Source of the DNA: Chordicoccus furentiruminis
GTDB lineage: Bacteria > Bacillota > Clostridia > Lachnospirales > Lachnospiraceae
Assembly (NCBI RefSeq): GCF_019355395.1
Contig: NZ_CP048829.1
Coordinates: 2,397,001-2,461,000, forward strand
Direction of reading: 5' to 3'
Length of the DNA: 64,000 nt
Shown here: piece by piece, positions 29,487 to 38,896 of the stretch
How positions within the stretch are numbered: position 1 is the first letter of the stretch
How the letters are laid out: each line of letters starts with the position of its first letter
The notes under the pieces: model-generated
The model's input: only the letters and a program-made list of their open reading frames with translations
Told to the model about the DNA's origin: nothing
Databases searched by the model: none
Position numbers and translations under genes: made by a program

Positions 29487-32400
29487 ATGAAAAACAGACA
29501 GGTCATGGCACTGCTGCTCACGATCGCGATGACGGCCAATCTGACGGCCGTTCCGGGCTTCGCTTCGGCGGACAGTGTTTCGGAAAATGCATCCGGCAGC
29601 ACGGAGAGTATGGCGGAAAGCGGAGCGGAGGCGGCTGCCGACGCGATCACGAAGGTCGCGGGAAACGGAAAGACCGGCTCCGCGCAGAAGAGCGAGACGG
29701 TGTATGTCTTCACTGACGCCAACGGAAATACTAAGAACGTCACGGTCAGCGACTGGCTTAAAAACAGGAACGGAGATTCAAAGCTGACGGATTCCACTAC
29801 GTTGTCCGATGTGCAGAATGTGACCGGGGATCAGACTTATACGACCAACTCCGACGGGACGATCACATGGGATGCGGACGGAAGCGATATTTACTATCAG
29901 GGGACCACGTCGAAGGAAACGCCGGTAGACGCGAAGATCACCTACTATCTGGACGGGAAGGAAATCGACCCGAAGGATCTCGCGGGCAAGTCCGGCAAGG
30001 TGAAGATCCGGATTCAGTATACCAATAAGGAAAAGTCGGGCGACGTCTATGTACCGTTCACGGCAATGACCGGCATCGTGCTTTCCAACGACTCGGTGAG
30101 CAATGTCAAGATCGACAACGGCACGGTAGTCTCGGAAGGAAAGAACACGGTGGTCGTCGGTGTGGGCTTCCCGGGGCTGAAGGACAGCCTGGCTTCCGTC
30201 AAAGATGATATGAAGGATACCGCCGATCAGTTCGAGGAGGCGGCGAAAAACCTGAAGGCGGATTCGGACGCCGACAGCACAGATTCAGACAGCTCTGCGG
30301 AGTCGACGGATTCCGCGGCATCGACGGATTCCACAGCGTCGACGGATTCCGGGGCATCGAAGTCGGAGTCCGGCCCGGATTCCAATTCCGCGCCGGAGGA
30401 TACAGACAGCGACGACACCTCCTCTTCGATCGAGAAGATCAAGGACCAGATTGACGAGATCGACTTTCCGGATTCCTGCGAGATCACGATGGACGCGACG
30501 GATTTCCAGATGGAAACCGCGCTCACGATGGTCTTCTCCAATCTCCTGACGGATGACGATGTGGATGACGACAAGGCGACGAAGGATCACGACGACGCCA
30601 TGTCTGATCTGGACAAGACGGTGGACGATCTGCTTGACGTGGGCGACAAGCTGGCGGACGGTGCGACGGATCTCTCCGACGGGATCAGGGAAGCGGATGA
30701 CGCCATGCCGGATCTCACGGACGGAACGGAGAGCCTTGCCGAGGGCGTCGACAAGTACACGGACGGCGTGGATCAGGTAAACAGCGGTGCTGCGAAGCTG
30801 AAGGACGGCACCTCCGAGCTGAAGGACGGAGCCGACGAGCTGGAGGATGGCGTCTATTCCTACACCTCCGGCGTGCGCGAGGTCAAGAAGGGCGCGTCGC
30901 AGCTGGCGGACGGCACCTCCGAGCTTTCCTCGAAGTCCGGCGAGCTCCGCTCCGGCGGATCAGAGCTCGCGAGCGGCGCAAAGACGCTGAACCAGAGTAT
31001 GAAGACCCTTCGCGACGGACTGGCCACGCTTCGCAGAAACAGCAGCAGGCTGTCGGACGGCGCATCTCAGCTGAAAAACGGACTGAAGGCGATCAAGAAC
31101 GGTGCGGTGAGCTTAAGCGGCGGATCCGGCGAGTTCCTGAAGGCGCTGAAGCAGTATACGTCCGGCGTGGACACGATCGATTCCGGACTGAAAACCTTTG
31201 ACGCAAAGGTGAACGGAAGCGGAAAGCAGTCGACGCTGGTGAGCGGCGTGAAGACGCTTCAGGACGGCGTGTCCGCCTATACGGGCGGCGTAACGGCCGC
31301 CGATGCCGGCGCGAAGAAGCTTGGCGCCGGCGCAGGACAGCTCGAGAAAGGCAGCGCGGATCTCAGCAGCAGCCTGGCGGCGTTTGTCGACGGATGCGAA
31401 TCTCTCTTCCAGGGCGTCGACCAGATGAACGACAAGGCTCAGGGGGTGCCGGCGCTGGTTTCCGGGATGGAGCAGCTGAAGAGCGGAATCGATACGCTGG
31501 CTTCCTCGCTGGGGAAAGGCGTCAGCAGGCTGTCGGACGGCGTGTCGAAGCTGACCGAAGGCGCCGGGGCCGTGAAGGCCGGCGCGGAGAAATTCGCGGC
31601 TGCGGCGCAGGAGCTTCCCGGTGCGATCGCACAGAACGCCTCTCAGGTTGGGACTCTTTCCGAAGGTCTCGGGACGATTCGCGACGGAATGGCAGCGGTC
31701 TCCCACGGGATCAGCGGCGTGAAGGACGGAGCCTCCTCGATCAGCGGCGGAGCGGCTTCTATCAAGACGCTGGCCGGTCAGATTGAGGACAGGGCGTCCG
31801 CCGGGACGGACCTCTCCGCCGCGCAGCAGGCCGGCAGAGACGCCGGGAATAGCGCGGACGTGAGCGGCGCGGTGAGCGCCGGAAAGGACGCAGGGATCAG
31901 CGCGGCGGGCAGCGCGGGCGCGGATGCGTCAGCGTACCATATCAGCGGCGACGCGGGCGATGCGACGCAGTACGTGACGGCTTCCGCGGATGTGAGCGGA
32001 CGGGAGGCGGCGATCGCGGCGGTGAACGCCTCCTTCGCATCACCTGAGCAAAAAGCGAACATCATCAACTGCATCAACGGGATTTCCGCCAGCGCCTCTG
32101 TCTCGGACAACGGGAATCTGAAGGGCGTCGTTGACGGAATCGTCGGCAATGCCAACAGCCAGATCAGCGCGGCAGCCAAGAGCGCGGCGTCGTCGGCCGC
32201 TACCGCAGCGGCGGAAGCCGCCGCACAGACTGCGGCGGACCAGGCGAAGCAGACCGCATCTGCGGCTGCCGCCGCCGGTACCGCTTCCGCAGCACAGAAT
32301 GTGGTGAATCAGCTTAAGGGCGCGCTGGACGCGGATGCGGCGGACGCAAAGACGATCGTCGGGACGGCGGATGCCGTGAGCGGGGGTGCGCAGACAATTG

Positions 32401-33743
32401 AAGACAGCTGTGATCAGATGACCGGTTCGCTGAAGGCATTGATCGCCGGTGCGGAAGGAGCCAAGAGCAAGGTTGACGGGCTGGGTACCGTGCTGACGGA
32501 TGCGGTCAAGTCGATGAATGATCAGCTGAAATCCATTTCAGACGGCGCGAAGCAGCTGTCCGGCGGATCCGATGAACTGACCGGCGGATGCGGGACGCTC
32601 AGCGACACTCTGAAGACGCTGTCCGATCAGATCAGTCAGCTTCCGAACGGCGCCGAAATGCTCAATAAGGGAATCCAAACGCTGTCTGCAGGCGTGAGCG
32701 CCGCCTCTCAGGGCGTCGCGAAGCTTCGTGGAGAGGGCCTGTCCAACGAAACGGCGCTGAAGCAGGGTGCGGAAACGCTTCACGCAGGAATTCAGAGCCT
32801 TCAGAGCGGCGTGAAGGAACTGACCGGCGGGCTCGATACGCTCGTAAAGAATAACGATACGCTGAACGCAGGTCTTAAGACGCTGCTTGACAACGCCCAG
32901 ACGATCGCCTCCTCGGTGAGCGCGCTGAGAGCGGGCGCGACGAAGCTGAACAGCAATTCCGCGGCTCTGGTCGGAGCGGCCCAGCAGATCGCGACAGGAA
33001 GCAATACGCTGTCGAGCGGCGCGTCGGAGGCCTACAGCGGCTCTCAGAGCCTGACACAGGGACTGGGCACTTACCTGTCCGGCGTAGCGGCTGCCAGCAG
33101 CGGTTCTGACCGTCTGGTAAACGAAGGAACGGAAGCAGCCGAGAGCGGCGCAGCGGAGCTGGCGTCCGGAATCAAAGCGTACACGGAAGGGGCGGACAAG
33201 ATCAACAGCGGAGCCCAGACGCTCTCTGATGGCACGAAGACGCTGGATTCGAACAGCGGAAAGCTGAGAAAGGGCACGCGGGATCTCGCCGGCGGCGCGA
33301 AGAAGCTGGATGACGGTGTCGGCACGCTTTATGACGGCACGAAGGAACTGGCCGGCAATTCGAAGGCGCTGAAGGACGGCGTGAAGGAGCTGAACGACGG
33401 CGCGAAGAAGCTGGCGGACGGCATGGCCAGGCTGCTGAGCGGTTCCGTGGACCTGAAGAAGGGACTGGTCAAGCTCAACGATGAGGGCGTGAAGCGCATC
33501 GCGAAGATCTACCATACGGATGTGAAGTCCATCGATCAGAAGCTGATCGAGATCAAGAACGCGGCGAAGGATTACACGACCTTCACGGGCGCGACGAATT
33601 ATGAGGACAGCACAGTCAAGTTTATCATCAAGACGGACGGTATCACGACAGATGACACGGATTCCGATTCGAAAACGGCGGACACGTCTCAGGACAGCAA
33701 TACCGCATCGGATTCGGAGACGTCCGGCGCATCGGATCAGTGA
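29487..33743 (+). CDS. Secreted 1418-residue YhgE/Pip-type repeat protein
   Basis: Residues 1-29 are a signal peptide ending FASA. A conserved N-terminal domain (about 70-230) is followed by an acidic Ser/Thr/Asp-rich linker (about 255-315), then long arrays of seven-residue-based repeats of the type LSDGxxxLxxG typical of YhgE/Pip and MMPL-associated proteins. An Ala/Ser-rich block at about 770-970 interrupts them. The C-terminus is again Asp/Ser-rich. No LPXTG sorting signal or C-terminal membrane span is seen. It is likely an extracytoplasmic partner of the MMPL transporter; function unknown. Confidence 0.75.
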   Translation: MKNRQVMALLLTIAMTANLTAVPGFASADSVSENASGSTESMAESGAEAAADAITKVAGNGKTGSAQKSETVYVFTDANGNTKNVTVSDWLKNRNGDSKLTDSTTLSDVQNVTGDQTYTTNSDGTITWDADGSDIYYQGTTSKETPVDAKITYYLDGKEIDPKDLAGKSGKVKIRIQYTNKEKSGDVYVPFTAMTGIVLSNDSVSNVKIDNGTVVSEGKNTVVVGVGFPGLKDSLASVKDDMKDTADQFEEAAKNLKADSDADSTDSDSSAESTDSAASTDSTASTDSGASKSESGPDSNSAPEDTDSDDTSSSIEKIKDQIDEIDFPDSCEITMDATDFQMETALTMVFSNLLTDDDVDDDKATKDHDDAMSDLDKTVDDLLDVGDKLADGATDLSDGIREADDAMPDLTDGTESLAEGVDKYTDGVDQVNSGAAKLKDGTSELKDGADELEDGVYSYTSGVREVKKGASQLADGTSELSSKSGELRSGGSELASGAKTLNQSMKTLRDGLATLRRNSSRLSDGASQLKNGLKAIKNGAVSLSGGSGEFLKALKQYTSGVDTIDSGLKTFDAKVNGSGKQSTLVSGVKTLQDGVSAYTGGVTAADAGAKKLGAGAGQLEKGSADLSSSLAAFVDGCESLFQGVDQMNDKAQGVPALVSGMEQLKSGIDTLASSLGKGVSRLSDGVSKLTEGAGAVKAGAEKFAAAAQELPGAIAQNASQVGTLSEGLGTIRDGMAAVSHGISGVKDGASSISGGAASIKTLAGQIEDRASAGTDLSAAQQAGRDAGNSADVSGAVSAGKDAGISAAGSAGADASAYHISGDAGDATQYVTASADVSGREAAIAAVNASFASPEQKANIINCINGISASASVSDNGNLKGVVDGIVGNANSQISAAAKSAASSAATAAAEAAAQTAADQAKQTASAAAAAGTASAAQNVVNQLKGALDADAADAKTIVGTADAVSGGAQTIEDSCDQMTGSLKALIAGAEGAKSKVDGLGTVLTDAVKSMNDQLKSISDGAKQLSGGSDELTGGCGTLSDTLKTLSDQISQLPNGAEMLNKGIQTLSAGVSAASQGVAKLRGEGLSNETALKQGAETLHAGIQSLQSGVKELTGGLDTLVKNNDTLNAGLKTLLDNAQTIASSVSALRAGATKLNSNSAALVGAAQQIATGSNTLSSGASEAYSGSQSLTQGLGTYLSGVAAASSGSDRLVNEGTEAAESGAAELASGIKAYTEGADKINSGAQTLSDGTKTLDSNSGKLRKGTRDLAGGAKKLDDGVGTLYDGTKELAGNSKALKDGVKELNDGAKKLADGMARLLSGSVDLKKGLVKLNDEGVKRIAKIYHTDVKSIDQKLIEIKNAAKDYTTFTGATNYEDSTVKFIIKTDGITTDDTDSDSKTADTSQDSNTASDSETSGASDQ

Positions 33744-33774
33744 CCGCATGGCCGGCTGATCAAAGGAGCCGCTT

Positions 33775-34344
33775 ATGGAAGCACTCTTTCTGACACTCAT
33801 CGCGCTCGCTCTGGCAGCGGGGATCTACGGATCCGTGCTGCAGAGCGGGGCCAATATTGTCCGGCTGGACCGGCGCATGACGTGGGTCTCTCTGGCGGCG
33901 GGGGCGATCCAGCTCGGCGCGTCCGTACTGGGATATCTTGCCGGCAGACGGATCCTGATCGCCGGAGTCGGCGGGGACGAGCACCGGTTCTGGGTCAGGG
34001 CGCTCGGAGGCGTGCTGCTGGCGATGATCGGGATCCGGATGCTGATGAAGGCATTTCAGAAAAAGACATTCTTTGAGCACAGGATCGAACGGATCGATAT
34101 GAAGAAGGATGTCCTCGCCGATCTCCAGCTCTGCGTCTATTCGGCTCTGGCCGGCGTTGCCTGCGGCGTGCTGGGTTTTAATTTTCTGCTGTTCCTGCTG
34201 CTGATTTTCATCGCGGCGCTTCTGTCCGCGATCGGCGGCTATGTCAGCGGGCGGGCGAACGGCGCCGGGCATGCGTCCTTCGCATATGCCATCGGCGGCG
34301 GCCTGCTCTGCGCCGTCAGCGTCATCATTCAGTTTGCAGCATAA
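33775..34344 (+). CDS. MntP-like membrane protein
   Basis: The 189-residue product has five or six hydrophobic segments in two similar halves around a charged loop (KKTFFEHRIERIDMKKD). This layout and motifs such as GAIQLGASVLGYLAG and CGVLGFNFLLFLLLIF resemble the MntP/YebN manganese-efflux fold. The conserved membrane Asp residues of MntP are not evident, so manganese export is uncertain. Ribosome site AAAGGAGCC. It sits 31 bases after the repeat protein and ends in a strong terminator, so it may be the last gene of the MMPL operon. Confidence 0.5.
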   Translation: MEALFLTLIALALAAGIYGSVLQSGANIVRLDRRMTWVSLAAGAIQLGASVLGYLAGRRILIAGVGGDEHRFWVRALGGVLLAMIGIRMLMKAFQKKTFFEHRIERIDMKKDVLADLQLCVYSALAGVACGVLGFNFLLFLLLIFIAALLSAIGGYVSGRANGAGHASFAYAIGGGLLCAVSVIIQFAA

Positions 34345-34349
34345 AGGAT

Positions 34350-34379
34350 CCGCCGTCCGGAAGGGTTTCCGGACGGCGG
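34350..34379 (+). terminator. Terminator, 13-bp perfect stem
   Basis: Arms 34350-34362 and 34367-34379 pair perfectly with a 4-base loop and are followed by a T-rich stretch. It lies 5 bases after the MntP-like gene. Confidence 0.8.
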
Positions 34380-34553
34380 GTTCTTCTGTCTTAACCGAAG
34401 ACGGCGGATTTTCCGGGTGCATGACCGGCATGAGGAGCCTTTTGCTGTGCGTGCTCAGATCCGGGCCCTTACCGGAGGATGTTCAGGTAACGGTTCGGAG
34501 CAGCCGGAGCGCTGCCGGGAATTTGCGATCAGATGATCCGTGCTGTTGAAGTT

Positions 34554-34562
34554 GTGATATAA
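34554..34562 (+). promoter_or_regulatory. Extended -10 promoter for ddl-murF
   Basis: A TG dinucleotide one base ahead of a TATAA-type -10 box lies about 60 bases upstream of ddl; no good -35 is seen, as is usual for extended -10 promoters. Confidence 0.5.
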
Positions 34563-34619
34563 TGGCGCAGAAGTGCCTGTCTGACGGGCGGAGAACAGCA
34601 GATTCAGGAGGATGTGGGA

Positions 34620-35678
34620 ATGAATATCGTTGTATTGTGCGGCGGCGTATCGACGGAGAGAGAGATCTCGATTGTCTCGGGCACGGGAGTATGCAAGGCG
34701 CTCCGGTCGAAGGGACACCGTGCCATCCTGCTGGATGTGTTTTTTGGAATGGAGAGCGTCAATCTGATGGACGCGTTCCCGGAAATGTACGACGCGGACA
34801 GCGCGGCCGGCGAGATCCGATCGATGAATGATCAGATCCCCAGCGCCGTGGCGAATCCGAACCGGTCGTTTTTCGGCCCGAACGTGACGACACTCTGCAA
34901 GATGGCGGACATCGTCTTTCTCGCGCTGCACGGGGAAAACGGAGAGAACGGAAAGGTGCAGGCGGCCTTCGACCTTCGAAGAATCCGCTACACAGGCACG
35001 GGCTATATCGGATCGGCTCTTTCGATGGATAAGGGCCTCACGAAGATCATTTTGAAGGCGGCCGGCGTTCAGGTGCCGGAAGGTTTCACGATGACGAAGG
35101 ACCAGTGGGATACGGATCTGTCCCGTCACGGACTCTCCTTCCCGGTCGTCGTCAAGGTCTGCTGCGGCGGATCCTCGGTCGGCGTCTATATCACCCGGAA
35201 CCAGGAGGAGTATGAGAAGGCAATCGGGGACGCCTTCGCGCTCGAAAACGAAATCGTCGTCGAGCAGTACATCAAGGGACGGGAGTTTTCCGTCGGCGTG
35301 ATCGACGGCGAGGCGCTTCCCATCATCGAGATCGCTCCGAAGGAAGGCTTCTACGACTACAAGAACAAATATACCGCGGGATCTACCGTTGAGACCTGCC
35401 CCGCCGAGCTGACAGGCGAGCAGACCCGCAGAATGAAGCAGATGGCGGAGCAGGGGTACCGCGCTCTGTATCTCGATGCGTACGGACGGCTCGACTTTCT
35501 GATGGATTTGCACGGCAATATCTTCTGCCTCGAGGCCAACACGCTGCCGGGTATGACGCCGACATCGCTGATGCCGCAGGAGACCGCGACGCTGGGTGTC
35601 GATTACGCGACGCTGTGCGAGAAGCTGATTCAGGTTTCGCTTAAGAAGTACATCGGCGGAGAGGAGAAGCAGGGATGA
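34620..35678 (+). CDS. ddl: D-alanine--D-alanine ligase
   Basis: Ddl makes the D-Ala-D-Ala dipeptide for peptidoglycan precursors. The 352-residue ATP-grasp protein shows the N-terminal STEREISIVSG motif, LALHGENGENG, KVCCGGSSVGVY, EQYIKGREFSVGV, and the metal/substrate site DFLMDLHGNIFCLEANTLPGMTPTS in segments. Start ATG 34620 has AGGAGG eight bases upstream; the in-frame GTG at 34614 is too close to it. Its stop overlaps murF by four bases. Confidence 0.92.
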   Translation: MNIVVLCGGVSTEREISIVSGTGVCKALRSKGHRAILLDVFFGMESVNLMDAFPEMYDADSAAGEIRSMNDQIPSAVANPNRSFFGPNVTTLCKMADIVFLALHGENGENGKVQAAFDLRRIRYTGTGYIGSALSMDKGLTKIILKAAGVQVPEGFTMTKDQWDTDLSRHGLSFPVVVKVCCGGSSVGVYITRNQEEYEKAIGDAFALENEIVVEQYIKGREFSVGVIDGEALPIIEIAPKEGFYDYKNKYTAGSTVETCPAELTGEQTRRMKQMAEQGYRALYLDAYGRLDFLMDLHGNIFCLEANTLPGMTPTSLMPQETATLGVDYATLCEKLIQVSLKKYIGGEEKQG

Positions 35679-37048
35679 AGCAGATGACGCCGCGCAATAT
35701 CGCGCATGCCTGCGGAGGAACCTATTTCGGACCGGAGTCCGTTCTGGACCGGGAGGTGACGTCGGTGACGGTCGACAGCCGCGAAGCGACGCCGGGCTGC
35801 CTCTATGTTCCGATGCGCGGAACCCGTGCGGACGGACACGATTTCATCCCGAAGGCGATGGAGGCCGGCGCGCTTCTGACTCTGACCGAGAGGAAAGAAG
35901 AAAAACCGGCGTTCCCCTGCATTCGTGTGGACTCTACGGCGGAGGCGATTCAGAAGATCGCCGGATTCTACCGCCGGGCGCTGGGGATTCCGGTGGTCGG
36001 GATTACAGGATCCGTAGGCAAGACCAGCACGAAGGAAATGATCGCGGCCGTTCTTTCACGGAAATACAGGGTTCTGAAGACAGCGGGCAATTTCAATAAT
36101 AACCTCGGATTGCCGCTGACCATCTTCCGTCTCACGGAGGAAGACGACATCGCGGTGCTCGAGATGGGGATCAGTCACTTCGGCGAAATGGAAAAACTGG
36201 CTGACACGGCCGAGCCGGATACGATGGTCATCACGAATATCGGAGAATGCCACCTTGAGTTCCTGGGTGACCGGGACGGCGTGTTCCGTGCGAAAACCGA
36301 GTGCTTTCACTACATGAAGCCGGACGGAACGGTCATTCTGAACGGCGAGGACGACAAGCTGAGCCGGGTCGCGGAAGTGAACGGACGGAAGCCCGTCTTC
36401 TACGGCTGTGACCCGAAGTTCCGCGTTTATGCGGACGAGCTGCGCCCGCTGGGCCTTCAGGGCACGGCCTGCCGGATTCATGTCGATGATGATGCCATCG
36501 ATGTGACCGTGAAGCAGCCGGGCCGCCATATGGTGATGAACGCGCTGGCCGGTGCCGCTGTCGGCTCCCTGTACGGACTTACGATGGAAGAGATCCGGGA
36601 CGGCATCGAGAGCCTTGAGACGCTCGGCGGCCGCCTGCATCAGATCGAAACAAAGAGCGGTTATATGGTGATTGACGACTGCTACAATGCGAATCCGATG
36701 TCGATGAAGGCGTCCTGCGGTATTCTGAGCGGAGCCGGAACGCGGACTGTCGCGATTCTCGGCGACATGGGGGAGCTGGGGAAAGACGAAGCGGCGCTGC
36801 ACCGGGAGGTGGGCGAGTCCGTCGGCCGTCTGGCGATCGATGAGTATGTGACGGTGGGAACGCTTTCAGAGAATCTGGCGGAAGGCATCCGGAGCGTCCG
36901 GCCCTCTGCCTGCGTCCGTTCGTTTGCGGGCGTGGAGGAGCTGCTTCCGGCGCTGCCCGGTCTGATTCAAAAGGGCGATACCGTGCTGGTCAAGGCATCC
37001 CATTTCATGCAGTTCGAGCGGATCGTGAAGGTGCTGACAGAGGAATAA
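35675..37048 (+). CDS. murF: UDP-N-acetylmuramoyl-tripeptide--D-Ala-D-Ala ligase MurF
   Basis: MurF attaches the D-Ala-D-Ala made by Ddl to the UDP-MurNAc-tripeptide. The 457-residue Mur ligase has the N-terminal substrate domain (TVDSREATPGCLYV), ATP loop GITGSVGKTSTKE, LEMGISHFGEME, the HNN-like region and C-terminal domain with DDCYNANPMSM. The ATGA overlap with ddl couples two successive steps of the pathway. Confidence 0.93.
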   Translation: MKQMTPRNIAHACGGTYFGPESVLDREVTSVTVDSREATPGCLYVPMRGTRADGHDFIPKAMEAGALLTLTERKEEKPAFPCIRVDSTAEAIQKIAGFYRRALGIPVVGITGSVGKTSTKEMIAAVLSRKYRVLKTAGNFNNNLGLPLTIFRLTEEDDIAVLEMGISHFGEMEKLADTAEPDTMVITNIGECHLEFLGDRDGVFRAKTECFHYMKPDGTVILNGEDDKLSRVAEVNGRKPVFYGCDPKFRVYADELRPLGLQGTACRIHVDDDAIDVTVKQPGRHMVMNALAGAAVGSLYGLTMEEIRDGIESLETLGGRLHQIETKSGYMVIDDCYNANPMSMKASCGILSGAGTRTVAILGDMGELGKDEAALHREVGESVGRLAIDEYVTVGTLSENLAEGIRSVRPSACVRSFAGVEELLPALPGLIQKGDTVLVKASHFMQFERIVKVLTEE

Positions 37049-37082
37049 AAAACGGACCGGCGGTTTCGCCGGTCCGTTTTTT
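37047..37082. terminator. Bidirectional terminator between murF and plsC
   Basis: A 16-bp perfect inverted repeat (37047-37062 with 37067-37082) has A residues on one side and T residues on the other, so it can end both convergent transcripts. Confidence 0.9.
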
Positions 37083-37821
37083 ATTCCTCCGCCTGATTTT
37101 TCCTGATCATCTCCGTCAGAATATCCCGGAAATATGTGTCGATGTGCCGCTGTTCGTCACGTGTCAGATCCCCGTAGGCGACCGGCTTCCCGTACTCGAC
37201 GACCACGTGCTCACGGCTCACTCTCGGGAACTGCCGCTCGAAGATGGAGGCCGTGTTGTTGAAGGAAACCGGAATGATTTTGCATCCGGTGCGCTGGGCG
37301 ATCTTGAAGCTTCCCTTGTGGAACTCACCGAGACACGTCTCGTCTCCGCTCTTGTTGCGGGTCCCTTCCGGGAAGATGAAGACGGAGATGCCGCTGTGGA
37401 TGTAATCGATGGCCCTGTGAATCGTTTCAAGTCCCTGCTTCAGATCGTCCCGATTCAGGAAGAGGCAGAAGAGAAAGCGCATATTCCATGACAGGATCGG
37501 GATATGGGCGAGATGATCCTTCGCCACATAGCCGCACCGCGTCTTCATCTGGCTGTAGCTGATGATGATGTCGAAGAAGCTCTGGTGGTTGCCGACAAAC
37601 AGCACCGCCTCGTCCCCGGGAATATTCTCGAGCCCCTTCACCGTCACGGTGGTGCCGGTGATCCGAAGAAGGATGCGGAAGGCGCCCTGCACGATCCGCA
37701 GCATGGACATCTCGGCCTTCAGCGGCCATCTTTTGCGGATCAGGGTTTCCACAAGCAGGATGGGAATGGAGACAATACAGTAAAGAACGACGAACAGGAT
37801 TCCGAAGATAGCTCGAATCAT
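37081..37821 (-). CDS. plsC: 1-acyl-sn-glycerol-3-phosphate acyltransferase
   Basis: PlsC acylates lysophosphatidate to phosphatidate at the membrane. The 246-residue product has an N-terminal membrane span (about residues 3-23), the catalytic NHQSFFD (HX4D) motif and the FPEGTRNKSG substrate motif. The ATG at 37821 is chosen because AAAGGGA precedes it; the open frame continues upstream but with no family similarity. It is convergent with murF and divergent from ispE. Confidence 0.92.
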   Translation of the reverse strand: MIRAIFGILFVVLYCIVSIPILLVETLIRKRWPLKAEMSMLRIVQGAFRILLRITGTTVTVKGLENIPGDEAVLFVGNHQSFFDIIISYSQMKTRCGYVAKDHLAHIPILSWNMRFLFCLFLNRDDLKQGLETIHRAIDYIHSGISVFIFPEGTRNKSGDETCLGEFHKGSFKIAQRTGCKIIPVSFNNTASIFERQFPRVSREHVVVEYGKPVAYGDLTRDEQRHIDTYFRDILTEMIRKNQAEE

Positions 37822-37942
37822 AATGGTCCCTTTCTGAAAGTTTTCGCGAAGACCGCCCGTTCCGTACGGCCGTGCCTCGCGACAACTCATTTTTGCACAA
37901 AGATAGGGAAAACTCAACAGCGGTTTTTTCCGGGTCACCGAC

Positions 37943-37970
37943 TTGCGTGGCGCAGGCAATCTGATATAAT
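37943..37970 (+). promoter_or_regulatory. ispE operon promoter
   Basis: TTGCGT (37943-37948), a 16-base spacer and TGA-TATAAT (-10 at 37965-37970), an extended -10 promoter 45 bases upstream of ispE. Confidence 0.7.
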
Positions 37971-38014
37971 ACGGATGTATACAATGAACAGGAAAAATAC
38001 AATCGGAGGCTCTG

Positions 38015-38890
38015 ATGTATCTGCAAGCGACCGCGAAGATCAACCTGTCTCTCGACGTGCTCGGCACGCGCGCGGACGGCTACCATGATGTACGGATGGT
38101 GATGCAGATGGTCGGCATGTATGACCGTCTGGAGCTCACGCCGGAGAAGGGAAAGCCGGGGATCCGCTTCACGACGAATCTTTCCTATCTTCCGACGGAC
38201 CGCTCGAATCTTGCCGTGCGGGCAGCGCAGATGCTGATGGAAGAGTTCGGCGTCACGGACGGGCTGAGGATACATCTGCATAAGTTCATCCCTGTTTCCG
38301 CCGGCCTCGCGGGCGGAAGCTCGGACGCGGCCCAGACCATGATCGGCGTGAACCGGCTTTTCCGTCTGGGACTTGACAGAAAAGGACTGATGGAACGGGG
38401 AAGAAGCATCGGGGCGGATGTGCCGTTCTGCATCCTCGGCGGGACGGCGCTCTCCGAGGGAATCGGGGAAAAGCTGACGCCGCTGCCGGCGATGGACAGA
38501 ACCGATGTGCTTCTCTGCAAGCCGCCTGTGAACGTCTCGACAAAGGACGTCTACGCCTCATTTGACCGCCTCCCTGCCGTTGAGCACCCTGATATTGACG
38601 CCCAGATCGCGGGCATCCGCGCACATGACCTCACTGCGGTTACGGACGCACGGGCGATGCGGAACGTTCTGGAAGCCGTGACAGGCGCAGCCTGTCCCGT
38701 CATAGGACAAATTGAAGACCAGATGATGGCGGACGGTGCACGGCGGGCCGTCATGAGCGGCAGCGGCCCTACTGTATTCGGCCTTTACGATGACCACGCG
38801 AAAGCCGAAGATGCGAGACTGCGTCTGAAGCGGATCTTTCCGCAGGCAAGAACATTCCTTACATGGACAGAAAACAGAAGAAAGGGATAA
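38015..38890 (+). CDS. ispE: 4-diphosphocytidyl-2-C-methyl-D-erythritol kinase
   Basis: IspE phosphorylates CDP-ME in the MEP pathway of isoprenoid synthesis. The 291-residue GHMP kinase shows AKINLSLDVLG at the N-terminus, the ATP loop PVSAGLAGGSSDAA and the C-terminal MSGSGPTVFGLY motif. The ribosome site GGAGG is well placed. It leads a compact + strand run: ispE, gntR-family, murI, DUF1934. Confidence 0.94.
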   Translation: MYLQATAKINLSLDVLGTRADGYHDVRMVMQMVGMYDRLELTPEKGKPGIRFTTNLSYLPTDRSNLAVRAAQMLMEEFGVTDGLRIHLHKFIPVSAGLAGGSSDAAQTMIGVNRLFRLGLDRKGLMERGRSIGADVPFCILGGTALSEGIGEKLTPLPAMDRTDVLLCKPPVNVSTKDVYASFDRLPAVEHPDIDAQIAGIRAHDLTAVTDARAMRNVLEAVTGAACPVIGQIEDQMMADGARRAVMSGSGPTVFGLYDDHAKAEDARLRLKRIFPQARTFLTWTENRRKG

Positions 38891-38896
38891 CCAGTG

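Noticed and set aside
31778-32340. Tandem-repeat DNA or CRISPR-like array in the repeat protein gene
   Set aside because: The periodicity is at the protein level with variable codons; no constant repeat and spacer units are present. No CRISPR array was found anywhere in the window.
32538-33800. 420-residue minus-strand frame opposite the repeat protein
   Set aside because: It mirrors the repetitive codon pattern of the + strand gene and has no start signal; the + strand frame has a signal peptide and proper ribosome site.
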